Shown: positions 23,896 to 31,853 of the stretch, one piece after another
Layout of the letters: each line of letters begins with the position of its first letter
Numbering within the stretch: the first letter of the stretch is position 1
Assembly (NCBI GenBank): GCA_900539775.1
Contig: UQDL01000007.1
Coordinates: 13,474-77,473 of the forward strand
Reading direction: 5' to 3'
DNA: 64,000 bases
From: an uncultured Anaerotruncus sp.
GTDB lineage: Bacteria; Bacillota; Clostridia; Oscillospirales; Acutalibacteraceae
Translations under genes and position numbers: made by a program
Notes under the pieces: model-generated
The model's database searches: none
The model's input: the letters and a program-made list of their open reading frames with translations, nothing else
Told to the model about the DNA's origin: nothing

Positions 23896-25296
23896 TTAAA
23901 ATCCGAAAGGATTGTTTTTTCCGCCGCCGGTCATGCCCATCATTTTTTGAGCCATTTCGGGATTTTGCTGCATCATTCGGCGCATTTTTTTGCTCATTTT
24001 CGGGCCCTTATTGCCACCGAACTGGCTTATCATTTTTTTCATTTGCCTAAACTGAGCAAGCAGCTTATTTACATCTTCAACTTGCATACCGCAACCTGCG
24101 GCAATTCTGCGCTTGCGAGAGGGATTTATTATATCCGGATGAGCACGCTCTTCTTTGGTCATTGAATAAATGATAGACCTAAATCTGTCAAATGCATTTT
24201 CATCAATATCCTCGTCCTTAATCTTAGAGCCTATTCCCGGAATCATCTTAATAGTATCCTTTAAACTGCCCATTCTTGCAATTTGATCAAATTGATCAAG
24301 CAAATCATTAAGGTCGAATTTATTTTTAGCAAGCTTTTTTTCAAGCTCTGCGGCTTTTTTCTCGTCAAGGCTTTGTTCTGCTCTCTCTATAAATGAAAGC
24401 ACATCACCCATACCGAGAATTCTTGAAGCCATACGATCCGGATGGAAGGTTTCAAGGTCTCCGAGCTTTTCGCCTGTGCCGACGAATTTTATAGGCTTGC
24501 CCGTTACGGCTCTTACGGAAAGGGCAGCGCCGCCTCTTGTATCGCCGTCAAGCTTAGTAAGAATAACGCCGTCTATACCGAGCGTTTCATTAAAGCTTTT
24601 GGCAACATTAACGGCATCCTGACCCGTCATGGCATCAATAACAAGCAATATCTCGTGCGGATGCACGGTTGATTTTATATTTTGAAGTTCCTGCATAAGG
24701 GCTTCATCAACGTGAAGACGGCCTGCCGTGTCAAGAAAGACATAATCGTGGCCGTGATCCTTTGCATAGCTTAAAGCCTCAAGTGCGGTGTCTACCGGAT
24801 TTTGAGTGCCTCGTTCAAAAACTGGAACACCAACCTGCTCGCCAACAACCTGCAACTGCTTTATGGCAGCAGGTCTGTAAACATCGCAGGCAACAAGCAT
24901 TGGGCGATGGCCTTCATTCTTAAGCTTCAGCGCAAGCTTAGCCGAATGAGTTGTTTTACCCGAGCCCTGAAGGCCGCACATCATAACAACGGTTGGCGGA
25001 TGATTTGCACACGCCAAGCGGCTTTCCGTGCTGCCCATAAGCTTAGTAAGTTCTTCATTTACGATTTTTATAACCATTTGGCCCGGTGTGAGTGATTCCA
25101 TCACATCCTCGCCTATGGCTCTTTCGGTTACGGATTTTGTGAAATCCTTAGCAACCTTATAGTTAACATCCGCCTCAAGCAATGCAAGGCGAACCTCACG
25201 CATAGCGTCTTTAACATCTGCCTCGGTTAATTTACCCTTGGCACGAAGTTTTTTAAAAGAATTTTCAAGCCTTTCGGAAAGACCTTCAAATGCCAA
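23896..25296 (-). CDS. ffh: Signal recognition particle protein Ffh
   Basis: Ffh is the SRP GTPase that binds signal peptides and the SRP RNA. The 466-residue protein has the N-domain, the G-domain with GLQGSGKTTHSAKLA (G1), DTAGRLHVDEALM (G3), TKLDGD (G4) and the closing GTGEKLGDLE, and a methionine-rich M-domain with SRKRRIAAGCGM and repeated MM pairs at the C-terminus. I prefer the TTG at 25296, which gives AFEGLSERLENSF, the standard start, and lies nine bases behind GGGAG. A TTG three codons earlier abuts the ribosome-binding site. It is cotranscribed with ylxM. Confidence 0.98.
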   Translation of the reverse strand: MAFEGLSERLENSFKKLRAKGKLTEADVKDAMREVRLALLEADVNYKVAKDFTKSVTERAIGEDVMESLTPGQMVIKIVNEELTKLMGSTESRLACANHPPTVVMMCGLQGSGKTTHSAKLALKLKNEGHRPMLVACDVYRPAAIKQLQVVGEQVGVPVFERGTQNPVDTALEALSYAKDHGHDYVFLDTAGRLHVDEALMQELQNIKSTVHPHEILLVIDAMTGQDAVNVAKSFNETLGIDGVILTKLDGDTRGGAALSVRAVTGKPIKFVGTGEKLGDLETFHPDRMASRILGMGDVLSFIERAEQSLDEKKAAELEKKLAKNKFDLNDLLDQFDQIARMGSLKDTIKMIPGIGSKIKDEDIDENAFDRFRSIIYSMTKEERAHPDIINPSRKRRIAAGCGMQVEDVNKLLAQFRQMKKMISQFGGNKGPKMSKKMRRMMQQNPEMAQKMMGMTGGGKNNPFGF

Positions 25297-25329
25297 AGCA
25301 ATCAACTCCCTGCTGCTAAATTAAATCAA

Positions 25330-25695
25330 TCACAGCTTTAAAAGATAATCAGCCGTTGATTTGATTTTTGAAACACTGTCGTTAATTTCTCTTGAAAGGC
25401 TGTGATTAAGGTTATATTCATTTATAGCCTCTGCGCTTTCAATAATTTCATCAAGCCCTCTGCGCATCATATTAAAGCGCTTTGCAAGGCCCAATCTGTT
25501 TTCCATATCAAAGAGCTGATTTTCGGCTCTTTTTATTGCATCACGCACACCTTGGCGTGTGATGCCTTCATTTTCCGCTATTTCGGAAAGGGACAAATCT
25601 TCATCATAGTAATAAATGAGGAAATCATGCTGCTTTTTTGTAAGCATTTCACCGTAAAAATCAAGAAGAAACGATATTTCAAGATTTTTAGCCAC
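25330..25695 (-). CDS. ylxM: YlxM-family helix-turn-helix protein
   Basis: YlxM proteins are small sigma-70 region 4-like helix-turn-helix proteins coded next to ffh; the family has been linked to SRP function. The product (about 121 residues) starts AKNLEISFLLDFYGEML, has the HTH LSLSEIAENEGITRQGVRDAIKRAE (about 38-62), then a helical tail. A GTG at 25695 lies six bases behind AGAGGG and fits best; the ATG two codons earlier is too close to that site. It heads the ylxM-ffh unit behind a near-consensus promoter. Confidence 0.92.
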   Translation of the reverse strand: MAKNLEISFLLDFYGEMLTKKQHDFLIYYYDEDLSLSEIAENEGITRQGVRDAIKRAENQLFDMENRLGLAKRFNMMRRGLDEIIESAEAINEYNLNHSLSREINDSVSKIKSTADYLLKL

Positions 25696-25753
25696 ATCCA
25701 TCCCTCTTTCCAAGCAAATTGCACCCTGCAAAAAAGCACCGACGCAAATATGT

Positions 25754-25773
25754 GTAAAGTATTTAATCTTTAC
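25754..25773. repeat. GTAAAG-N8-CTTTAC inverted repeat in the ylxM leader
   Basis: GTAAAG and CTTTAC flank an eight-base AT-rich centre, just downstream of the predicted transcription start of ylxM-ffh. It shares its arms with the two copies around ftsZ. Confidence 0.45.
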
Positions 25774-25783
25774 AGCAAGTGAT

Positions 25784-25812
25784 ATTATACATAAGATGCG
25801 GCAATAAGTCAA
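25784..25812 (-). promoter_or_regulatory. Promoter of ylxM-ffh
   Basis: On the minus strand TTGACT, 17 bases, TATAAT. Confidence 0.85.
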
Positions 25813-26040
25813 GCATAAAAACAAATATTTTAAAAAGAAAACTTTGATTTATTGAGCAATTGTTCTTTTTTTGAGCGTGCCTCTTGACGAACTGCTTGTT
25901 TTTATCGTTTTACCAAACGATATTATATGTATGTGTATGTGCTGCTTAAAAGTTTGGCACAAATCAGGAACAACACCGAATGCAAAGTAAATATACTTTA
26001 TTGCCGGCAAGCCCCAAAGAGCAAAATTTCAAAACAAACC

Positions 26041-28413
26041 TCATTTAAGCTTTGCAATGGTTACGCCGCTTTCGCCCTCACCGTAAACACCGAGTCTGTA
26101 TTCTGCAACATTTGGATGGCCTTTAAGCTCTTGCGACACTGCCGCTCGCAAAACTCCGGTGCCTTTACCGTGAATAATTCTTATTTCGGAAATATTATTC
26201 ATCACGCATTTATCAATAAACAGCTGAAGATTTGCAACGGCCTCATCCGCTGCTTGGCCTCTTAAATCAATTTCCGTTGAAACATCGGAATCGGCGCGGG
26301 AAGTTGTGCGATAAACAGAACGGGTTTGCTGCACGGGAGCTTTTTTCGGCTTTTTCGTGAGCATGAGATCACCCATTTTAACACGGGTTTTCAGCATTCC
26401 GGACTGCACAAGAACATTATTTTTATTAACCTCAAGCACTTCGCCGGAACCGATTCCTCTGATAATTACGGCATCGCCCTTTACAATTTGGCGAGGGAGC
26501 TTATAATCCTCGTCCCATTCCTCTGCAAGAGTGCGCGGATCAACGGTATCCTCCATTTCACCGATTTTGTTTTTAATTTCTCGGCGTGTTTTTCTTGCCA
26601 CATCGGTTGCCGTTTGCGGATTTGCCTCTTTTTTAAGCTGATCAAGGCGAAGCAGAAAATCTGCGCTTTGCCGCTTTGCCGAATCTATAATTTTTTTAGC
26701 TTCTCGCTTTGCTCTTTCAATTTCGTTTGCTTTCAGCTGAGCGATTTTATCTTTTTCGGATTGCGCACGGCTGCGCATTCTGTCTGCATCAAGAACGGCC
26801 TTTTCGGCTTTTTCTTTTTCCTTTTCAAGCTCAAGCCTTGTTTCTTCAAGCTTTTGGAGCACACTTTCAAACGATTGATTTTCACTGCCGATGATTTTCT
26901 TAGCCTCTTCAATAACGCTTTTATCCATTCCGAGATGCTCTGAAATTGCAAAAGCATTTGACCTGCCGGGAACGCCGATGAGCAAATTATATGTTGGCCT
27001 CAAAGTTTCAACATCAAATTCACAGCAGCCGTTTATAACTCCGGGTGTATTAAGCGCATACGCTTTAAGCTCTGCATAATGCGTTGTGGCGGCGATTTCA
27101 GCACCCTTTGCACGCAAATATTCAATAATTGAAACAGCCAAAGCAGCGCCTTCAACGGGATCTGTTCCGGCGCCGAGCTCATCTATCAACACAAGCGAAT
27201 TATCGCCCGCCTCACGCATAATTTCAATAACATTAACCATATTGGCGGAAAAGGTTGAAAGATTTTGCTGAATACTTTGCTCATCACCGACATTTGCATA
27301 AATGCCGTTATATACCGCAATTTTTGATTGATCGGCGGCAGGCACAAGCAAGCCGCACATAGCCATAAGGCTGAGCAAGCCGATTGTTTTTATAGAAACC
27401 GTTTTACCGCCTGTGTTGGGGCCGGTAATAACAAGTGTGTCAAACTTTTCACCAAGAGAAATATTAACAGGCACAGCCTTTTTAGGGTCAAGCAACGGGT
27501 GGCGAGCCTTTTTAAGCAGAGTTATTCCCTCGTTATTCAAAATCGGCTTTGAGGCTTTCATTTTATACGCAAGATGAGCCTTGGCAAATATCAGATCAAG
27601 CTGCACGGCGCTTTCATAGGAATGCTTAATGCTTTCCGAAAAATTGCCCGCCTCGCCCGAAAGTTCAAATAATATTCTGCGAATTTCATCTCGCTCACTG
27701 CTTTGCAGCATTTTAATATCGTTATTTGCATCAACAACGGAAACAGGTTCAATAAAAACCGTCGCTCCGGATGCAGACATATCGTGCACCAAGCCCGGCA
27801 CATCGCCTCTGTGCTCCGATTTAACCGGAACAACAAATCTGCCGTTTCGCTGAGTTACAATAGGCTCTTGCAAAAACTTTTGATAATGCACGGAATGAAT
27901 CATTGAATCAAGCTTTTCACGCACGGAATTAGCCTTCGCACACATTTTTCGCCTGATTTCAAAAAGCTCGTCCGAGGCCTTATCCGAAATTTCATCTTCC
28001 GAAACAATAACGGAAAATATTCTGTCTTCAAGATATTTATTTACGGTTATTCCCTCAAAGAAATAATCAAGGGCAGTGCGAACTCCGCTGCAATGGCCAT
28101 ACCATTCGCTCAGAGATCTTACGGCACGCAGAGTTGCGCCAATTTCAAGCAATTCATATGTATTGAGTTCTCCGCCGGCTGCTGCTCTGTGCAAAGCATT
28201 ATTAACATTCCTCAGCCCGGAAAATGACGGGGCGCCAAAGCGTGCAAGCAAAGAAAAAGCATCTTCCGTTTGCGAAAGCAATCTTTCCGCATCAGCCATA
28301 TCAAAAACGGGAGTTATACTTTTTGCGGCCTCGGCCGCATCACGGCAAGAGGTTTCGGCAGCCAGCATATCAAGCACGATATTTAATTCAAGCGCTTCAA
28401 AATGTTTGTTCAT
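26041..28413 (-). CDS. mutS2: Endonuclease MutS2
   Basis: MutS2 lacks the mismatch-binding domain of MutS; it acts against homologous recombination and in Firmicutes also rescues collided ribosomes. The 790-residue protein has the core and clamp domains, an ATPase with GPNTGGKTVSIKTIG (Walker A, about 333) and LVLIDELGAGTDPVEGAAL (Walker B), a long coiled coil (about 515-600), a KOW-like linker (IIRGIGSGEVLEVNKNNVLVQ) and a C-terminal Smr nuclease domain (EIDLRGQAADEAV, HGKGTGVLR). Length is normal. The gap to recO upstream is 49 bases. Confidence 0.98.
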   Translation of the reverse strand: MNKHFEALELNIVLDMLAAETSCRDAAEAAKSITPVFDMADAERLLSQTEDAFSLLARFGAPSFSGLRNVNNALHRAAAGGELNTYELLEIGATLRAVRSLSEWYGHCSGVRTALDYFFEGITVNKYLEDRIFSVIVSEDEISDKASDELFEIRRKMCAKANSVREKLDSMIHSVHYQKFLQEPIVTQRNGRFVVPVKSEHRGDVPGLVHDMSASGATVFIEPVSVVDANNDIKMLQSSERDEIRRILFELSGEAGNFSESIKHSYESAVQLDLIFAKAHLAYKMKASKPILNNEGITLLKKARHPLLDPKKAVPVNISLGEKFDTLVITGPNTGGKTVSIKTIGLLSLMAMCGLLVPAADQSKIAVYNGIYANVGDEQSIQQNLSTFSANMVNVIEIMREAGDNSLVLIDELGAGTDPVEGAALAVSIIEYLRAKGAEIAATTHYAELKAYALNTPGVINGCCEFDVETLRPTYNLLIGVPGRSNAFAISEHLGMDKSVIEEAKKIIGSENQSFESVLQKLEETRLELEKEKEKAEKAVLDADRMRSRAQSEKDKIAQLKANEIERAKREAKKIIDSAKRQSADFLLRLDQLKKEANPQTATDVARKTRREIKNKIGEMEDTVDPRTLAEEWDEDYKLPRQIVKGDAVIIRGIGSGEVLEVNKNNVLVQSGMLKTRVKMGDLMLTKKPKKAPVQQTRSVYRTTSRADSDVSTEIDLRGQAADEAVANLQLFIDKCVMNNISEIRIIHGKGTGVLRAAVSQELKGHPNVAEYRLGVYGEGESGVTIAKLK

Positions 28414-28462
28414 ATCAATATCCTAAAACCAATAATAATCTGTTTTATATTTGATCGCTGTG

Positions 28463-29194
28463 TTAGAGCGATTTAAAAAATTCAAGTGCAGTGAGCCCGC
28501 GCTGAATTCTGCTTAGTGTATATTTTTCGGCAACATCGGCAAGAAGCCGAGTGGCGTCTTCACTTAAAGAAAAGGAAAAAATTTTAGACGGTTCCGTAAG
28601 GCATATAAACCTGATTGCCTTAATAACCGTTTTGGGCACGGGAATCGCACCCGCTTTGGGGCAATTTTCGCAATATATTTTGCCTTCCAAGGCATCAAAA
28701 TACATAAGCTCCGTTTCATAAGTGCCGCAATTGTCGCAAGCAAGAATACCCGGCATATAGCCGCCGAGGCACATTGCACGAAATTCAAAAACAGCCTTAA
28801 TATGAAGCAAAGATTTGCTGCCCTTGCACAACAAATGCAAGGAATTTAACATAAGGCGCAAAAGCTCACCGCAAGGCTGTTCTTCCGCTCCGATTTCAAA
28901 TGAAAGCTGAGCAAAATACTGAGCCAGAGCAAGCCTTTCTATATCTTTTCGCAAATCAAAGAAAACTTCTATGGGAGTTACATCATCAACCGTGTAAGCA
29001 TCTCTTCCTTTATAGAGAGAAAAATCGCCGTATGCAAAAAGAGAAGTTGCGCTTGCCGAACGGCTTTTTGCAAGCTTTGCACGGCGAACAAAAGCACGAA
29101 TAAGCCCATGCTCAGACGAGAGCAGAGTTATAAGCCTGTCGCTTTCACCTATCGTTTGTTCCTTTATCACAAGTGCCTTTGTTGCTGTTTTCAT
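28463..29194 (-). CDS. recO: DNA repair protein RecO
   Basis: RecO works with RecR to load RecA on SSB-coated DNA. The 243-residue protein has an N-terminal OB fold (TKALVIKEQTIGESDRLITLLS), a helical middle and a zinc site formed by CDNCG and CENC, 20-odd residues apart. The start at 29194 lies inside the 3' end of the small YqzL-like gene (50-base overlap), so translation is probably coupled. The era-yqzL-recO order matches Bacillus and many clostridia. Confidence 0.95.
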   Translation of the reverse strand: MKTATKALVIKEQTIGESDRLITLLSSEHGLIRAFVRRAKLAKSRSASATSLFAYGDFSLYKGRDAYTVDDVTPIEVFFDLRKDIERLALAQYFAQLSFEIGAEEQPCGELLRLMLNSLHLLCKGSKSLLHIKAVFEFRAMCLGGYMPGILACDNCGTYETELMYFDALEGKIYCENCPKAGAIPVPKTVIKAIRFICLTEPSKIFSFSLSEDATRLLADVAEKYTLSRIQRGLTALEFFKSL

Positions 29195-29291
29195 CAGTTT
29201 CTGCCTTTTGATTTCGGCTGCGGGCAACATAGCTTAAATAATCCTGCACACTGCCGGAATTTATAAATTTATTCCAATATTCATCAAACAT
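29145..29291 (-). CDS. YqzL-like small protein between era and recO
   Basis: A 48-residue ORF: it begins MFDEYWNKFINSGSVQDYL, continues SYVARSR and ends in a polar tail (ETDENSNKGTCDKGTNDR). Many Firmicutes have a short YqzL protein in exactly this gap, with the pattern W-x2-F-x3-G-x3-x-YL; the first 20 residues here fit that pattern. The stop lies 50 bases inside recO in another frame. The Shine-Dalgarno GGCGGTG is also the 3' arm of a hairpin followed by six T residues. Function of the family is unknown. Confidence 0.72.
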   Translation of the reverse strand: MFDEYWNKFINSGSVQDYLSYVARSRNQKAETDENSNKGTCDKGTNDR

Positions 29292-29332
29292 AAAAAACAC
29301 CGCCGTTAATATTTTATCCTATGGCGGCGGCG
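29292..29332 (-). promoter_or_regulatory. Hairpin with T6 directly before yqzL, covering its Shine-Dalgarno
   Basis: On the minus strand CGCCGCC pairs with GGCGGTG over an 18-base loop and is followed by TTTTTT and then the ATG of yqzL. It can act as a terminator behind era and also hide the ribosome-binding site. Confidence 0.6.
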
Positions 29333-29379
29333 TTCATTTGTGCCATTTAAAACCAATTTGGTTTTAGGGCTTTTTTATT

Positions 29380-30270
29380 TTATCCGTCGAGCCCGAAATT
29401 ATGAATCAGGCCCTCTTTGTTCCTCCAACCCTCTTTAACCTTAACCCAGGTGTGAAGATTTACCTTAATTTCAAAAAAGCTTTCAAGATCCTGCCTTGCA
29501 AAAGTGGATATTTTTTTTAGCATTGCGCCGTTCTTGCCTATGATCATACCCTTATGAGTTTCTCGCTCGCAATAAATTGTGGCATCTATATCCAAAATAT
29601 CTTTATCTTCACGCTCACGCATTTTTTCAACGGCAACCGCAATTCCGTGCGGCACCTCTTTATCCATAAGGCGCAAAATCTTTTCCCTTATAATTTCTGC
29701 CGCAAGCACTCTTTCGGGCTGATCCGTTAAAGTATCATCAGGAAAATAGTGCACACTTTCAGCAGCGGTTTTGATAAGCTCGTTTTCAAGCTCATCAATG
29801 CCGTCTCCCCTTGTTGCCGAAACAGGAACAACAGCGGCAAAATCATAATACTTTGTCAAATAGACAATGCGGTCAAAAAGCTCTTTTTTATCTTTCAGCA
29901 TATCTATTTTATTTATTGCCAAAATAACCTTGCGCTTTTCCTGCTTGAGTTTCTTTATAAGTTCAAGCTCTTTTTCATCAAGCTCTCCCTTAGGCTCGGA
30001 AACGAAAAGCACACAGTCCGTGCCGCCGATACTGTCGCCCACGGCATTATTCATAATTTCACCGAGCTTATTGTGCGGCTTGTGAAAACCCGGAGTATCG
30101 GTAAAAACAAGCTGAGTTTCTCCCAAAGTGAGTACGCCCATAATTTTTGTGCGGGTTGTTTGCGGCTTTGAAGAAACTATCGCAATTTTAGCACCGAGCA
30201 ATTTATTAAGCAACGATGATTTGCCGACATTTGGCTTGCCCACTATTGCAATAAATGCAGACTTTGTCAT
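29380..30270 (-). CDS. era: GTPase Era
   Basis: Era binds 16S rRNA near its 3' end and helps 30S maturation. The 296-residue protein has the GTPase motifs GKPNVGKSSLLN (G1), DTPG (G3), NKID (G4) and SATRGDGIDEL (G5), and a C-terminal KH domain with GMIIGKNGAMLKKI. It overlaps ybeY by four bases. Length is normal. Confidence 0.98.
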   Translation of the reverse strand: MTKSAFIAIVGKPNVGKSSLLNKLLGAKIAIVSSKPQTTRTKIMGVLTLGETQLVFTDTPGFHKPHNKLGEIMNNAVGDSIGGTDCVLFVSEPKGELDEKELELIKKLKQEKRKVILAINKIDMLKDKKELFDRIVYLTKYYDFAAVVPVSATRGDGIDELENELIKTAAESVHYFPDDTLTDQPERVLAAEIIREKILRLMDKEVPHGIAVAVEKMREREDKDILDIDATIYCERETHKGMIIGKNGAMLKKISTFARQDLESFFEIKVNLHTWVKVKEGWRNKEGLIHNFGLDG

Positions 30271-30773
30271 TCCTCGTCTCCCATATAATAGCTGTTATCT
30301 CTTTTCCAACCGATTTGAGTGAGCACGGTTTCTTCCTTTTCACGCATACGAACGGCCTCTATACCGCCGTCTTCATGATCATAACCCAAAAGATGAAGCA
30401 TTGAATGAACGGTTAAAAAGCCGATTTCACGCTGCAGCGGATGATTATAAAGCTCTGCCTGCTCCATAGCCTTTTCCATGGAAATAACAATATCGCCCAA
30501 GAGCTTTGCACCGGTGTCCATATTAACATCGTAAACACCGTTTTCGCCGAGTGGGAAAGAAAGTACATCCGTTTCCCTGTCTATATTTCTGTATTCGGCG
30601 TTAAGGCGCCTGATTTCCTCGTTATCGACAAAGCGAACGGAAACCTCGGCAGAGCCTTCAAAATTTTCAAGTTCAAGCACGGCGTGGCAGCAGCGGCGAA
30701 TAAGAAGCCTTATTCCCGTTGGCACCTTAACCTTTTTTTGATCGTTTGTGATAACAACCTTTACCCTTTCCAT
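30267..30773 (-). CDS. ybeY: Endoribonuclease YbeY
   Basis: YbeY is a zinc-dependent RNase needed for 16S rRNA 3' end maturation and ribosome quality control. The 168-residue product has the H-x3-H-x5-H zinc site HSMLHLLGYDH and the RNIDRETDVLSFP motif before it. The start at 30773 (MERVKVVITND) sits four bases after the phoH stop, with AGAGG upstream. Order phoH-ybeY-era is standard. Confidence 0.96.
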   Translation of the reverse strand: MERVKVVITNDQKKVKVPTGIRLLIRRCCHAVLELENFEGSAEVSVRFVDNEEIRRLNAEYRNIDRETDVLSFPLGENGVYDVNMDTGAKLLGDIVISMEKAMEQAELYNHPLQREIGFLTVHSMLHLLGYDHEDGGIEAVRMREKEETVLTQIGWKRDNSYYMGDEE

Positions 30774-30777
30774 CTTT

Positions 30778-31710
30778 TCATTTCCTCTCGTCATTTTCAT
30801 ATTTTTCATAAGCTTTTATTATTTCCTGCACCAGCCTGTGGCGCACAACATCTTTTTGGGTGAATTTGCAGATTTCAATATCATCCACATTTTTCAAAAT
30901 ACGCATAACCTTGGTCAGCCCTGATTTTTTGCCTGCGGGCAAATCTATTTGCGTTATATCACCCGTTACAACCATCTTGGAATTAAAGCCGAGCCTTGTT
31001 AAAAACATTTTCATTTGCTCCGGTGTGGTGTTTTGAGCCTCATCAAGAATTATAAAGCTGTCGTCAAGTGTTCTGCCGCGCATATAAGCAAGCGGCGCAA
31101 CCTCGATTGAGCCTCGTTCTTGATATTTTTGAAAATTTTCTGCGCCGAGCATATCAAAAAGCGCATCATAAAGCGGGCGAAGATAAGGATCAACCTTGCT
31201 TTGCAAATCCCCCGGCAAAAAGCCGAGCTTTTCGCCTGCTTCAACCGCCGGGCGCGTTAAGATTATTTTTTCAACCTGTTTCGCCCTAAATGCAGTTACG
31301 GCAAGAGCCACGGCAAGATAAGTTTTGCCGGTGCCGGCAGGGCCCACGCCAAAAGTAATTGTGTTTTTATTTATTGCCTCGCAATATTTCTTTTGCCCAA
31401 GAGTTTTCGCCTTTATCGGCTTGCCCTTTGCCGTGATACACACGGTATCCGTTGCCATTTTTGCAAGCTTATCGTCATTTCCCTCTTTAACAAGGCCTAT
31501 TGCATATCTCACATTTTGATCTGAAAGCGTTTCACCCTTGTTTATAAGAGTAAGCAAAGCGTTTACCGCTCTTGCGGCAAGCGAAACCTTTTCCGCATCA
31601 CCGACTATTTTTAAATCGCTGCCTCTGCTGATAATAGAAACAGCAAATTCCTTTTCAATCAGCTTAATATTTTCATCAAAAGAACCAAACAAATTAACTG
31701 CCTGCTCCAT
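30778..31710 (-). CDS. PhoH-like ATPase
   Basis: PhoH proteins are RecA-like P-loop ATPases, often adjacent to ybeY and thought to act in RNA metabolism. The 310-residue chain has an N-terminal KH-like region with NLFGSFDENIKLIEKEF, the Walker A GPAGTGKTYLAVALA (about 125-140), PLAYMRGRTLDDSFIILDEAQN and VTGDITQIDLP. The first ATG (31710) has no ribosome-binding site. Homology seems to extend upstream, and the in-frame ATT at 31740 stands behind AGGCGAGG, so the true start may be that ATT (10 residues longer). Confidence 0.95.
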   Translation of the reverse strand: MEQAVNLFGSFDENIKLIEKEFAVSIISRGSDLKIVGDAEKVSLAARAVNALLTLINKGETLSDQNVRYAIGLVKEGNDDKLAKMATDTVCITAKGKPIKAKTLGQKKYCEAINKNTITFGVGPAGTGKTYLAVALAVTAFRAKQVEKIILTRPAVEAGEKLGFLPGDLQSKVDPYLRPLYDALFDMLGAENFQKYQERGSIEVAPLAYMRGRTLDDSFIILDEAQNTTPEQMKMFLTRLGFNSKMVVTGDITQIDLPAGKKSGLTKVMRILKNVDDIEICKFTQKDVVRHRLVQEIIKAYEKYENDERK

Positions 31711-31768
31711 AGCATCAAATGTAATAATCTGTTCCGTAATTATACCTCGCCTTTTACATTATTGATAT

Positions 31769-31797
31769 ATTATAAACTTTTTTAAACTCTTTGTAAA
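31769..31797 (-). promoter_or_regulatory. Promoter of the phoH-ybeY-era operon
   Basis: On the minus strand TTTACA, 17 bases, TATAAT. The predicted start of transcription lies only about 20 bases before the possible ATT start codon of phoH. Confidence 0.75.
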
Positions 31798-31801
31798 TAC
31801 C

Positions 31802-31830
31802 TTGATTTGTAAGATTTTAAATATTATAAT
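31802..31830 (+). promoter_or_regulatory. Promoter of the FkbM-mscS-sulfatase unit
   Basis: TTGATT, 17 bases, TATAAT, 24 bases before the ATG. It is back to back with the phoH promoter. Confidence 0.75.
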
Positions 31831-31853
31831 ATCAGCAGAAACGGAATGATAAA

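Noticed and set aside
26326..26943. 205-codon ORF opposite mutS2
   Set aside because: Runs antisense to the well-supported mutS2 gene, rich in Phe, Leu and Cys, and has no ribosome-binding site.
29336..29379. AAAACCAAATTGGTTTT palindrome behind era as a terminator
   Set aside because: No T-run follows it on the minus strand; only the next hairpin (29292-29332) has one.
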